Shown: one piece after another, positions 40,671 through 52,432 of the stretch | Layout of the letters: the number at the start of each line of letters is the position of its first letter | Numbering within the stretch: the first letter of the stretch is position 1 | From: Strobilurus pachycystidiatus | Taxonomy: Eukaryota; Basidiomycota; Agaricomycetes; Agaricales; Physalacriaceae | Direction: 5' to 3' | Length of the DNA stretch: 64,000 bases | Assembly: GCA_019915135.1 (NCBI GenBank) | Contig: JAHLMK010000001.1 | Location: 3,348,001 to 3,412,000, forward strand | Position numbers and translations under genes: made by a program | The notes under the pieces: model-generated | What the model was told of the DNA's origin: nothing | Databases searched by the model: none | The model's input: only the letters and a program-made list of their open reading frames with translations

Positions 40671-41150
40671 CTGTGCCTTCATCCACACTCACTGTTCCAA
40701 CAACAAGATCGTCCACAGCAACAGCATTGTCTTGAGCCACGACACAGCTTGCAGCTATTTGAATATCCGCTTCATTTGTTCTGTTTTCCTCGATGCCTGC
40801 CCCGTCTGTTTTATCTTCCTCAACGCACTCAAAAATGTGTCATACTGTCATGATGCGTCTCCAGGCAGACCACTTGTCTTATCTACACAGCCGCACGGCT
40901 CATCGCCACAGCCACAACTCTGGCTCGCTATGGCTGCACACATATCTATGATCTATCTTTCATGCCACAGAAGCTCTACCAAAAAGTAAAGCAGGATGAT
41001 GACAGAGTCTGGACGCTTCAGGAGCTCCGAGAGCACCTGCGCATACTCTCATAGTGGATCAATGTGAACACCAGGGAACCGGTACTTGTCACAGCATGAC
41101 AGTAGCTTCTCTTGGTCTTGGATCACTTCTTAGACCATTGCACACATCGT
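40671..41150. other. Spacer without recognised gene
   Basis: About 480 bp between decayed coding pieces and an LTR-like block. Nothing supported. Confidence 0.45.
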
Positions 41151-41974
41151 TGTAATGACCACAACACTCAGGAACAGCTACAGCACTCAAGAAGGAAGCA
41201 CACACAAGGTACCATTACCAGGAATCGCTCTAGAGACTCGTGGAGTCATCTAGAGGTATATCTATTGAAGGAGAAGTCACAACACTAACACTCGACGCTT
41301 GAAGAGCCTCTGGACCGCAGGAAAAGGTTGTAGAATCTTGGAGAAGGTCCCAGAAGGTTCAGGGCGCCTCCAGAACGTTATCCCGCCGCATTGGGCGCTC
41401 TGACTCGCTCAGGAGTCACTGCAGCATGTGGAGCGGCGGGATCTCGCCCTTTACCCGCTCTGACTCATTTAGGAGTCTCTGGAGTCATCCCAGGAACTTC
41501 TTGGCAACCTATGACTCGAGCCAAGTCTATACTTAGGCGCATGAGCGCATGCTCCCGCCATTCCCGCCCTCCCGACCAATGGCAGCCCGCCAATCGGGCG
41601 CCCCGCCCCTTAAAACAGTGGATTAAGTGTCTTCCATCGCGTTTGACACAGTGGGAGCTCTGATTCAGTCAGTAACCAATTTGGGACACTAAAATGGTAT
41701 ATAAGTCGAAGTACATTCACTTATGTACTTCAGAGCTGGACATTATTGCATCTGCGCTATTGTACATTCCTTCGCAGTATCCTTTGGCATCTTGCCTCTG
41801 CCATTGAGGAATTGCTCTCTAAGGGGCCCTCTCTCATTGTACGCTTCACTCTTTGCTGAATCGTACTCTTACTCGTCATCCTCTCTTCTTTCTCCATTAT
41901 CCTTTTGCCACAGAATTGTCCTTGCGTCACTGAGTATGCCGTCGACATGCCATGCAACTGGACGCTCGCTCTCA
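41151..41974 (+). repeat. LTR-like block (about 820 bp)
   Basis: It begins TGTAATGACC and may end CTCTCA, followed by TTAA and TGGTATCCCGTGGGG, which has the look of a primer-binding site (the 17-kb element has ...GACA TTAATT TGG). TATATAAG lies at 41698-41705. No second copy exists in the window, so this remains a candidate. Confidence 0.35.
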
Positions 41975-42870
41975 TTAATGGTATCCCGTGGGGATCTCTG
42001 TCGAGTGGGTCAGGGATGAAGATGGATGGATTTCTCAGACACTGGCTGTACATTTGCTCTGGTCGAGGACGAGGCAATGGTGCAGTCACTGTTAGATTGC
42101 TGTCTACGCACCGAGGGTGCTAGACATTGATCCCCGCTTGTGTAGCGCTGTAGATGCCTAAACGGTCCTGTACAAGAAATATGTACGCGTGGGGGATACC
42201 CCAATATCCGAGAGACTAGCTCAAGGATAGGCGAAACGTGCTGCGCGATGCGGAATGTGTAGGCAAGGTGTTCGCCTACAGTAAAGGGAAATGGCAAGTG
42301 ATGCTCAGGCGGAGTGTGTCACCTGAGATCGAGTGAGGCGAGGGAGTTCGCCAAGTGAGAGTGAGCAGTATTGAGTGAAAGTGGGTGATATCTAATTGAG
42401 TAACTACTACAAGTGTGTAGCCTTAAATACAGTACTCTGCGTAATCTCTCTTCCTTGCGGAACTGTCCAAGCGAGCATCGGTCTTCCTCGCCTATACTGT
42501 CAAGCGAGGTCTTGCCTGAACTTTACCTGTGTGGATCAGAGATGGCCCATCACTCCTCTATCCGGGCTCATCTAGTAGCGAGTACTGCGGAGTAGTGGAG
42601 CGGGCGGAGGTGGGCGGAAGCGGAACAACTCCTCCATAGGCAGGAAGAGCGGAATGGTATCCTTCCCTCAGCTCCAATGTCTCGGATGTGTGCGCTTCCT
42701 GTCCGAGCGACGCGGCTCATGTCTTGGCAGTATGGTCTCTTCGGCCGAAGGTCCCTCGCCTGGGGCATGCGCCTAGTATGCCGACAACAGCTGAGTTCCC
42801 TGATCAGGGAGAACTCAGTCTGTACATCTCCCCCCAACTAAAATTTCCTAGCCCCTTCCCAGCCCCCTCC

Positions 42871-42878
42871 TATAAAAG
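42871..42878 (+). promoter_or_regulatory. TATA box upstream of gene at 42917
   Basis: TATAAAAG lies 46 bp before ATG 42917 in a C/T-rich stretch. Spacing suits a short 5' leader. Confidence 0.55.
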
Positions 42879-42916
42879 GGCGACCTCTCCTACTCCTCAA
42901 TACTCGACTTCTCCCC

Positions 42917-44097
42917 ATGTATCAGACTAACCCCAACATCATCACTGTTCCCTGCCCCGAGCCTCTCCTCAACCAGGCCCAAGGCTCCGTCGACCATAAC
43001 CTCGCCAAGGCCTTCTATGCTCTTGGAGATCTGCAGGCTAAGTTCCTGGTCCAACTCCTCGCTTTGAACCCAGAGCACGGTCTCGACCTTGATCCTGCTG
43101 AGCGTGACTCCTTTGTGTCCAAAGTCTTTGCACATAAAGTAAGTCAGATCGTTGTCGTCCCGTTTATCTTCAACCTCAGTCGTCGTTTCAGTCGTATCTT
43201 GATGCGCTCCAGGAAGTCTGCATGGGGCAAAACTACCCCTGCCCCGACTATCCTATGGCGTACATAGTCTTCCAAAAGTTCCGGGTGACACTTGTATCCA
43301 GCTTGTGGTCACGTCGCCTGGCCGCCCTCATCATTGGCCACCGCGAATGGTGTGAGCCCATAGGCAAGCTCCAGATGGAGCACAATAACCTCCAGGCGGT
43401 GCAAGCCATCGAAGGGGCTCCTCCAAAACTCCTTCCCTACTCTGGACGACCATCGTTTGACCAGTTCATTCAGGTCTCCAGCACCCTCGTCCCCCACGAG
43501 TTCCACTTCAAACAGCTCAGTGTTCAATGGCCGATAGGCCTCCGCCTATCTCATCTTCCCAAAAGCGTCCGCACTCTCCTCCAGCAAGCTCACCAGGAGG
43601 TTGAGCAGCAACTGGCCAACAACCGGGCCAATTTCATGGACAACAACCCCAACACAGAGTCGGAGGAGCCAGCCATTGATATCCAAAACGGCTATGTCAA
43701 CATCAAAACCGACCGCGGTGCCTCCTTCAAAACCACGCTCTTAGGCGAGACAAGTGTTACTGTCCTTGGGGTCACCTATGATCGTCATGGAGTAGTCTAG
43801 AATGACGATGATATTGTTTATCTTGGGAAGCGGTCCCGAGGAGCAGGTGATCCATCATCCGAGGCAGGCCCTAGTAAGCGTCCTGCTCAAGGCTGTAATT
43901 GGTGTTCCCCAGGCGATCATGCAGAGTTGACCTGTTCCCAGAACCTCCAGACGCCTCAATACTCTCCATCGTACCATCCCTCATCCCCTCCCGATCTTGA
44001 CTACGCAGAGGACGAGGAAGAGGGCCTTAGCAACAATGAGCCTGAGTATCATGACCACGATGACTACTGTCGGCAAGAGTCTGGCGTTGACTATTGA
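42917..44097 (+). CDS. Gag-like protein with zinc knuckle behind in-frame TAG
   Basis: Exon 1 is 42917-43138. The intron 43139-43191 (GTAAGT...GTTTCAG, 53 nt) keeps phase 0. Exon 2 starts at 43192 ('SYLDALQEVCMGQNYPCPDY'). The frame stops at TAG 43798-43800 after 276 residues, then stays open in the same frame to TGA 44095-44097. The extension begins NDDDIVYLGKRSRG and contains CNWCSPGDHAELTC, a CX2CX4HX4C zinc knuckle, followed by an acidic tail. The main part has a helical N-terminus, a globular middle and a Gln-rich helix ('LLQQAHQEVEQQLANN'). A knuckle at the C-terminus suggests a retroelement Gag or Gag-derived protein. No RT is nearby on this strand. The TAG may be a disabling mutation or a read-through codon. 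Confidence 0.6.
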
Positions 44098-44430
44098 GCC
44101 AATAGTCGCCAAGCTAGGCGGGAGTCCTGGCAGCCAGGCAGAGATAGGCAAATGTGGGCGAGGGCAGGCAGGCCAGTTCTCGTACCTCCACAGCCATAGA
44201 AAAGTTGTCGCCTGTTGTAATAGCATCTGTTGATCTCTTCCTTCAACTGAGTGCCATGAGTGAACAGTCAAAGGATGTTCCCAAGTCGTGGTAGTTCCAA
44301 TTCGGTTCCATCGGGGAGGATCCATTCCATCAGGGGAACTTCGACCTCATGGGGACGGACCCGGGTAAGGGACCCCCAGAGCAAAAATTCCCTTGTCTCC
44401 TCTCCTCCCCCCCACCACCATCTCCTCATC

Positions 44431-46289
44431 ATGTCCTTTGACCTCCAGCTTGAATCCTTCAGGACTATGGGTACACCATGCATCCAGACCCTCAAGGGGT
44501 TCCACTCCACTCCTCAGGATAAGCAGGAGGCCATGGAGAAGCTCTTCAGGATGCACAAGGTGTGTTGCCTATCCAGCGCCTATCGTCGCCTAACCCTTTC
44601 TCCACTCCTAGATGCTCTTCTCCTCTCAGCCTGTCCCTCTTGACGATCTCGACACTGCCTTGCCTCAGTTCTCCTACTACGCTCATAAGCACTGTGAAGC
44701 TCTTGCCTACGCCTATACGTCCCCGCCTGACCCAGAGAACTCTGTGACGCCTAACCCTCTCTCTGCTGACAACCCCTTCCTGGAGTACTACAACAAGAAG
44801 GTTGAAGCTCTGCAGGCCGCCGCTCTTTTGGCCGAAAAGAAACGACTTGAGGAGGAGGAGGAAGGTAAACGGTTGGGTAAGCGCCCAGGCGAGACCATCC
44901 AAGACGCCCGCGCCCGGGTTTCACGAGAAGTGAAGGAGAAGGCGCGGGTGGAGAAGTTTGCAAAGGAAACTGTGGAGAAGGCAAAGCGGCAAGCAGAAGA
45001 GGAGCAGGCGGCGGTGGAGGAGAAGGCAAAGTCAAGGGCGGAGAAAACAAAGGCTGACGAGAGGTCAAAGGCGAAGGAAGGGAAGGGTAAGGCCGCAGAC
45101 TCCGCCGCCTCCACCAAGGTTGTGGCGAAGCCCAAGGCGGGCCCGGGCAAGAGTACCACGAGCACTGCACCCTCCATTCATACCACTCGACAGACCCAGC
45201 TTCTTGTGCAAGGTGTGACTTACTGTCTTCTCTGTTTCATTTTCTTCTTCTTCTCTCATCTCCGTTGATTAGGCAAAAAACAGTCCTTGTCGCCTAGCAC
45301 CGAACCGCCCGAAGCGAAAAAACCACGTCAGGAGTCTTCTGCGCCAAGTGAGGCAGAAAAACGCCCTGGTATGTTCCCTCTAGTATTGCGTCGCCTGACG
45401 TTCAATGCGCCTCTAGCTTGGCCATCGAACCTGTTAAAGACTGTCTGTGGAGGCAAACAGTGGAGCTTGCTTGACGTGGCGGCGAAGCAGATAGTTAAAA
45501 ACGGATGGCTCAACCATCTAGATGTTCTTGAGGCAAGTATCCGCCTCTTTCCCCTTCTCTCTTCAGCTAACTCACCTCCCTTAGTACCGCACTCCTCCCT
45601 GCGACAACTGCATCAAAGCCACTGGTGCTAAGTGCCTGGTTCCAGCGTATACTGGTGTCTTTTCTCCTGTCTGCGTTCGCTGCAAGTGTAGGCGCCTGAC
45701 CTGCACCCAAGGGGGTGCCAATCTGGGCGCAAGGAGGAAGAATGTGCGCAATGCCTCTTCGTTGGCCGGCACCTCAGCACCTCGCGTCAAAGTCAAGGAA
45801 AAAAGGTGAAGTTCTCCCCCAGTCTGTCCTTCTTCTATCTGACACCCTTGGAGACACTGTACGCCCTGTTTCGAACGTAGCGCACAGCCTGCGGCTCTTG
45901 GGGAGTCCTTCCCGGCTGGGCTCACCATCGCAGGCGCCGCCCATTCCGCCTATTTGCAGAGCTTCCAGGCGGAGACTCTGGATATGCAGGCGCAACAGCT
46001 GCTCAGCCAGGCGAATGCTCGCAAGGACACAGGCAAAGCTCTTTTTGCCGAGGCGACACAGCTCCGCCTGCAGGCCAAAGAAGTTCAGCGTCGTGGTCAT
46101 GCGCTCGAAGTGGGGGCCTTGCAACTCGCAGCTCGCTACCGCCTCCCTATCCTTCTAGGGGATGCAGTGCCGGACATTGAGGATGTTGAAAAACTGGATA
46201 CCGAAGACAAGGGAGAGTCGCGCCACCAATTCAACGAGGACGGCGAGTTGCAGCAGGATGACTCTTCTGAGAGTAGTGATGAAGAATAG
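44431..46289 (+). CDS. Cys-cluster, coiled-coil protein, five exons, 548 aa
   Basis: Exons are 44431-44559, 44612-45212, 45273-45532, 45585-45805 and 45854-46289. All junctions keep frame (1,647 nt in total). Three introns are GT-AG; the third (45533-45584) appears to be GC-AG (GCAAGT...TTAG). The protein has a helical N-terminus, a long Lys/Glu/Ala-rich coiled coil (about residues 95-180), a basic Pro/Ser linker with 'EAKKPRQE', and a Cys region in exon 4 with CX2CX7C ('CDNCIKATGAKC') and a second cluster ('CVRCKCRRLTC'). A second helical region follows ('QAQQLLSQANARKDTGKALF'), then an acidic C-terminus. The Cys pattern resembles fungal Zn-cluster-like motifs in repetitive basidiomycete proteins, so DNA or RNA binding is likely but unproven. 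It is intact and follows the 42917 gene in the same direction. Confidence 0.65.
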
Positions 46290-46913
46290 GCGGGGTCAGA
46301 GCTAGGGTACCATTGCGGACGAAGGCGAAACGCAGATTGAATAGTACCCATCTCTTGTTGTAAAGTTGTCATACTGTCGTACAGTAGTCATCGTGAGGTT
46401 CTTGGAATCAGATAGTTGTCGTAAATGTGTGTTGCGTAAAAAGTAATCCGGAATCAGGCGTCCCCTATCCAGATTGTCGTTGCCTGAGTTTCAGGCGTAG
46501 CATGGGCAAAACAGCATCAAACCTGCTTGCCCGTAGTCAAAAACAGGCTAGCATCAAGCCTAACCTGTTGTAGTGAGAGTGGGACAGCATCAATTCTGTC
46601 CAGTTGTAGGCCGGCAAGTAGGAAACCAAGTCGCGCCTTAAGGCAGTAGTAGTGAAAGCGAGGCAGCATCAAACCTGCCTGCCTGAAGTAGTAGACCGAA
46701 AGCGCCAAAACGGCGGATGTAGGCGAATAGAATGACATAACCCAGCTGCCTACCGGCCATCACTCAACCAGGAGTAGATTTAGTGGAGAGTGAGCACAGG
46801 AAGGTAAGGAACCGAGATTTGTCATTCAGAGTGATATAGTGTACAGGACTAGTCTGCTCCCTCATTGTGAGAGTGTTAAGACCGTGCCCCAGACCAAGTC
46901 AATTGGATGTCTG
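46290..46913. repeat. Imperfect AGCATCAA-type repeats, no gene
   Basis: Between 46501 and 46700 a motif like '(C)AGCATCAA(A/T)CCTG' recurs four times at irregular spacing with 'GTAGTAG/GTTGTAG' stretches between. No coding sequence was recognised. It lies just downstream of the 44431 gene. Confidence 0.4.
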
Positions 46914-47533
46914 TAGGGTTTGAAAGTTCAGTTCAGTTGGGTTTTTTTCCCAAGATTTTCAAAAAACCACAACTGAACTGTGATCTGACCTTACAGTTTT
47001 TCCTGCAACTCACAACTGAACTGCAGTTGCACAAGAGACCGTTTTTGAGACGGTTCAAGCAACCAGTTAAACCGGTTTAACTGTCTGGGCGGTTTAACCG
47101 GTTTGAACCGGTTCAAGACCAGTTTTATCATCACTCAGCTGCAAGATGAATTACCCAGAAATTGAACCTGGGCCATTCTGAGCCATTTCTACAAGACATG
47201 TAGCAAGAATCTTAACCACTGTGCCAAACGGACGTGGTCCTTATGTCTTTTAGAGCCCCAGGAAGACTCTCTAACATTTTTCACCAAAAAAAAACAAAAT
47301 TAGGTGTCAAAAGACCGGTTTAAACCGGTCTAAAACTGGTTAAACTGTTGTGCGGTTTAACCAGTTTAACCAGTTTTTTCACAGTTGTGGGTTAATGTAG
47401 TGAGATGATAGAACTGTAAACTGAGACTGGTCTTCAGTTCTTTTGATAAGGCCTTTGTATGTTGAACTGCTGGTTCAGTTCAGGTTTTTTTCCAGTTCAG
47501 TTGCAGTTTTGACAACTGAACTTTTGAACCCTA
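46914..47533. mobile_element. 620-bp hAT-type MITE, second family
   Basis: The left end TAGGGTTTGAAAGTTCAG pairs with the right end (reverse complement TAGGGTTCAAAAGTTCAG). The 8-bp target duplication GATGTCTG lies at 46906-46913 and 47534-47541. Near both ends are repeated GGTTTAACCGGTTT / AAACCGGTT motifs, like the ACCGGT arrays of the 706-bp family but in a different setting. No transposase. Confidence 0.88.
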
Positions 47534-47541
47534 GATGTCTG

Positions 47542-48291
47542 AAACCGGATTTCTCGGTAAGCACAGCACAAGCGGTGCTCCGAGCCTGTGAAAGAATAAG
47601 CGTAGAAGTGTTTAAAAGAAAGAAAGGTAAAAGGTTTACCTATTCTGTATTGGCACGTGTTTCCACACTTGCAACCCTATGGATCCCCGTCAAGCAGTAG
47701 TCCGGCTATCCCTCGGTTGTGGTGAGAGTTGCAGGGGGCCCGGTCTTGAGGATTGTCGGTGGTCCGGAACCAGGGCTGCCTGCGTTCAGCAGGTTGGTCC
47801 CTTGAGTCGAGCCTTGAATCCGGGGGTCCGCCAAGGAAGAGTAAACCTGGAGGAAAGAGACAAGTGATGAGCTCGGAGGTCCGTAAGGACAACGCAAGTT
47901 GGAGAATGTAAGTCTTGGCCAACGAGCGGGAGTCCGCAAGTTGAGTTCAGACAAGAAGAAGAGATGAAGACTAGATTGGAGCGTCTAAGTTGATATTTGA
48001 ACTGAGGAAACATAGGTAAAGTACAAGCGCTTAAATACTGGACTGAGTAGGTAGATGCATAAGGAGATAAGTAAGATCACAAGCGGAGGTCCACATGTAT
48101 TGGGCAAAGGGCAGCATGGTCTGGGTCAAGGGTATGGCAAGTTTGGCGGTAGAGATGCTGAGTAAAGGATCACGTGCGGAGGTCCGAGCGGCCCGGCTGG
48201 ACTTGGCAAGACTTGGCGAGGATGGATGATTAATGGGGTCACGAGGAGACACGTGACTGGCTGAGTAAGTTGGAGATCCGGTCCAATCCTG
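47542..48291. other. About 750 bp without supported gene
   Basis: It contains several 'GGAGGTCCG' / 'GGTCCG' motifs (47750-48190) and otherwise no coding or repeat structure I can support. It may be part of another LTR. Confidence 0.35.
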
Positions 48292-50065
48292 TGTTATGAT
48301 CTTGGCCCGGATGTCCGACAGGCACAAGGCCTCGCCGTCCTCCTCGTTCCCGAAAGGTCGTCTGAAACCCCTCGGGGCGCTCGAGGAGCGCACCCGCGGG
48401 CGAAATCTATGTCTTGTTCCACCACAAACCCCGTTCACGGATATCACCTCCGCGGAAGCATCGTCTTCCTCCCTTTCCCTGCAACGTACCATTGGATACG
48501 ACCTTACAAGAAGCCGGCGTAATCAAGTTGCGGACTCTCTCTGTCATTTTGACACCTCAGGGAAATCCTAACAAACTAAGTAACATGCGTGCCCACATCC
48601 GGATCACTCGGTCCGACTACAGGGAAATTCGAAGGAACACTCTCGCCACATCAACTACCAAACTCGCTTGTACAAGTCTAGACTCAGCAGGGCGGTCGAC
48701 CGCCGTAGGAGAAAGACGCGCCCGACTGTCCCCGCTCGGCCGAGGACCTTTCCCGATTGCCCGCCCCTCGCACAACTATGTTCACGAGGGCTCTCTCCTC
48801 TGGTAGAGCTGGCTGGCGCTTCTTGAGAAGAAGCACCACGCGCTCCCATGATACCACCCGCCCTATCGCGCCCATCGCCATCGATTCCGCCTCACGACCG
48901 CATGGGTGGATCCCGCCGCTGATTGGCATCGACTCCCGCCGCGTCGGCTGACAACCCGCCATCGTTGGACAGGCCTGGGTCGTTTACGCTTTTAGCCGGG
49001 ACTCGAAGTAAAAGTGGATTCCAAGGGTAGGGAGCGTTTTCAGAGGCCTCTGCACCTCTCACACACTCTCTCATACTGTCTGAGCTTACTCAGTACAGTC
49101 TGGCACTGAGCAGCAGTGTTCTCATTGTGGTATCTCAACTTTCCCCAAATGAGCTCAAAATCATTTGGCAGTAAATTGCAAATCACAAGACATCGGTCAT
49201 AGCTACCATGTTGCTGATTGCATCGTCATGTCTCTCATGATGTCCCGGACCCATCCTATGAGTTTGGACATGTCACACCATTATGCCTATGTGTGGTATC
49301 AACTTTTCTCCAAATGAGCTCAAATGCATTTGCGAGTAATTTCCATTTTTGGAGATGTAGCCTCATGCTACTGACTTCCTTTCTTGACCTACTAGCCTCA
49401 AGGCTATCTCCCCTACCTAGGGATGCTATTTCCGATCACAGGAGCTGTCAATCATGACAGCATCTGTCAATCATTTCCAGAAGATCACTTCTGATGCCAT
49501 GTGTTAAGTTACCCATATCTCAGCCATGTGACATGGAATAACTTTGCACTTTCCCAGGATCAATCTGTCATCATCTGGCCTAGGCCCAGTGCTGTCTGTC
49601 AGCTGATGCTGGGTCTAGGGCGCCCCAGAGTTGCGAGTTTGATCCCCACTGTGTTGCAGCTTGCTTCCCTTCATCTTCGCATTTTGGCTCTGCAAGGTTT
49701 GCACACAGTGTCTCTCCAGTTCTGCTCACAGGAACTGATGCTCCTTTCACCAGTGTACACTTTGGACAGTCTCTAGCCCTCCCTGCCTAACTCGATCTTT
49801 CACTGCTGTCCATTGTCACTGGTATGCTTATCCAACTTGATTTCGAGTTGATGCCTTATCTTGTGCACAGTGTCCAATCCCTGCCTGCTCCCACGCTTCC
49901 TGATAGCGTCGCACTTGGAATTCTGTGCACAGGTGTGTCCCCAGTCCACTCTCCATAGGCTACAAGCTCAATTTCGCTTCTGTGCTCAGTTTAGCTTGCT
50001 CTGCCTTTGTTTCTGCTTCATCACCCTTGCTCCTACCTCGCACATCGCTCTGCTCATCCATCTCT

Positions 50066-51478
50066 ATGCCCCCTATCGCTGTCTCTGAGTCCTCCCACGA
50101 TGACCTCGACGTTATTGCCTCTCCTCAGGCCTCCCCTGATCCTGAGGCCTCTCCTGCGCCCCATACCATCATTCCTGACTCTGAGATCGACCGCTCGCGC
50201 ATCAAGAAGCTCAGTGAGAAGCTGCAGCTCCTTGTCACTCAGTTCTCTGATGGCACCATCGCTAACCACGCTGAGTTCATGCGTCAAGCACGGCTCACTG
50301 GTGCCAGCGCTCACGAGATGGCCGACTACATTGACCAAGTCACCCAGGTCATTGCTGCTTGACGCGCTGCCCGCGTCGACTCTGCACCTGCTGAGCCCAC
50401 TGCCGACCCAGCCACTGTTGCTGCTCGTCAGGTTCAGGAGGAGCAGCAGCGCCAGCACAAGCAGGCTGTCGAAGACGCCGCTTGGGCCGCTCTCGCTGCC
50501 AACTTGGATGCCCTCAATCCTGAGGACAACAGAGCAGCACCCGCTGTTCCTAGTCCGAACGCTGGTCCTCTCTCTGCTGCCTTGTTTGCCAAGCTCCTTA
50601 ATCCCACCTCCACTTCGGAGTCAGGGATTCCTTCCTCCATTCTTGCTGCAGCTCCTCATCTTGCGCAGCTCTCCTCCTTGTCCGATCTCTCTCCACATCT
50701 ACAAGAGACAGACCGCCTCCGCAGACTCTTTAGAGCGGACAAGGATGCAGATGCTGTTGCAGACCTTCTCCGTTCCCTCTCTCATCCTGATCCATTTGCC
50801 CATTCTTTGTGGCGTCTCATTGTCCAAGATCTTTATGTTGACTTTGAGAAACTCCTTGCTTCCTTTGGGTCTCACCCATCTCATCATGATGATGAACCCA
50901 AGGACTTTGGAGGTGGTTATGCTCTTGTGCGCAAGGACCACGTCTCTGCACGTCGGTCTCTTTCCACAGAGTCAGACTGGACCCGCTGCTTTGATGCATG
51001 GTCTCGAGGGGTTCTCCTTGTCTACCCTCACCGGAACAAGGAGTTGGAGAAGTACAGAGCCATTGTGGTGGAGATGTTCCGTGCTTCTGAACCAGATCTT
51101 TCATTTCCTATCCGCTTTGATTGTCAGACTCGTGAACGTTATGCCAAGTCTCCTTTTGAGCTGCATGACCGGTCTCAACTTCATTTCCCTATGCTCTCTG
51201 AAATGCTTCGCTCCCGAGGCAGCCCATCTGCGTTTAAGCGCCCTGCAGCTACTTCAGCTCAGGAGCCGTCTCCAAAGCGTCAGAGGGTTATTTGTCAGAA
51301 CTGGAATCTGGGGAATTGTCCCAAGACTCCTTGTGCTTTCAAGAGGATTCATGGCACCTGTTCTGAGTGCGGCGGCAAGCATCCCGCTCGTGACAAAGAA
51401 CAGTGCCTTGTCCTCCTCAATGCCCGACGAGCAGTTGCTCATAGCAAGTCGGGTGCTGGAAGCGCAGGCTCAGCCTAG
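50066..51478 (+). pseudogene. gag: Gag-like ORF of Ngaro element, one in-frame TGA
   Basis: The frame opens at ATG 50066 (MPPIAVSESSHDDLD), meets TGA at 50360-50362 and then continues in the same frame to TAG 51476-51478. In order: acidic/Pro-rich N-terminus, a helical segment, an Ala/Gln-rich stretch, a globular core ('TDRLRRLFRADKDADAVADL', 'DWTRCFDAWSRGVLLVYPH'), and at the end a CCCH-type finger ('CQNWNLGNCPKTPCAFKRIH') plus 'CSECGGKH...C'. Such a finger is typical of Gag-like proteins in Ngaro/DIRS elements. It overlaps the RT frame by about 60 bp. Confidence 0.8.
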
Positions 51479-52343
51479 AAGCTTATCTGGCTCAAAGCGG
51501 AAGGCAGAAGATGAGCAGTCTGCACCACGTTTCAAAAGAGGCTATGTTTTTACTTCCAATGTATCATCAGAATCCAAAGCTCCTCCGAGCATTTCTTCCA
51601 CTTATGCTGCTCCTCCTCTACCTAGACCACCTCAGCAGATCCTAGATGATCCACAGATCCAAGCCTCGCTTGCAGCTGTTGCGGATTACATCCGTGTTGA
51701 TACTCCTTTCAATGTTGACCGCATTGAGCACTTGTTGACCAAACATCCCAACTGTTCATTTGTTGATTCTGTCATTTGCTCTCTTCGTGAAGGCTTCTGG
51801 CCTTTCCATGATGGAGAATGGGAAGCTCATCTCAAAGAGCGCTATGATAATTATGCCACAGAGGCTCAAGATCTTGCAGAACTTCGAGTTTATAGAGATC
51901 AAGAGATTGCAGCTGGTCGCTGGTCTCCAGCTCTTCCAGAGAACTTTGTACTTCTTCCTGGAATGCGCATTTCTCCCATGTTTGTTGTCTGGCAGAAAGG
52001 CAAACCTCGTGTTGTCATGGATCATACTGGCAATGGTCTCAATGATGGCATATTCAGAGAGGATGCCAAAGTGCGCTATGATGATATGCATTCATTTGGT
52101 CAACTTCTCAATGATGTGCTCAAAGCACATCCAAATGAGGAACTGTTGCTTTTCAAGAGTGATGTATCCAAAGCATTCCTCAACCTTCCTGCCCATCCCA
52201 TTTGGCAACTTCATCAAGTGGTCACTGTAGATGGCAGATACCACATTGTGCGCCGTCTCATTCTGGGCACTCGTGCTTCTCCTCGCTGTTGGTGTTCATT
52301 CTCTGGGCTTCTCAACTGGATAGCTTGGGAACTTGGAGTCATT
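51420..52343 (+). pseudogene. Reverse transcriptase, N-terminal part (Ngaro copy 2)
   Basis: ATG 51420 overlaps the Gag end in another frame. Recognisable parts are 'GMRISPMFVVWQKGKPRVVM', 'ELLLFKSDVSKAFLNLPAHP' (RT Asp box) and 'RYHIVRRLILGTRASPRCWC'. The frame is cut at ATT 52341-52343, the exact target of the Harbinger element, just before the YMDD box that resumes at 55735. Confidence 0.88.
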
Positions 52344-52432
52344 AGGGGCGCTCAATTCTAGATGATGACGATGCCGTGGACTGGAATGATAGGTCGGGTC
52401 TGGATCCTTTTGGTGACCGAGAGGCTGTTGAG

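Noticed and set aside
44751..45177. Minus-strand open frames rich in Ser, Pro and Ala
   Set aside because: Antisense of the Lys/Glu-rich coiled coil of the 44431 gene.
46914..47533. GGTTTAACCGGTTT array as a telomere- or centromere-like satellite
   Set aside because: It is bounded by inverted ends and an 8-bp target duplication, so it is the interior of a MITE.
50007..51419. Long open frame (about 470 codons) overlapping the Ngaro Gag
   Set aside because: Leu/Ser/Pro-rich shadow of the Gag frame. Only the part from 51420 on has protein homology (RT).
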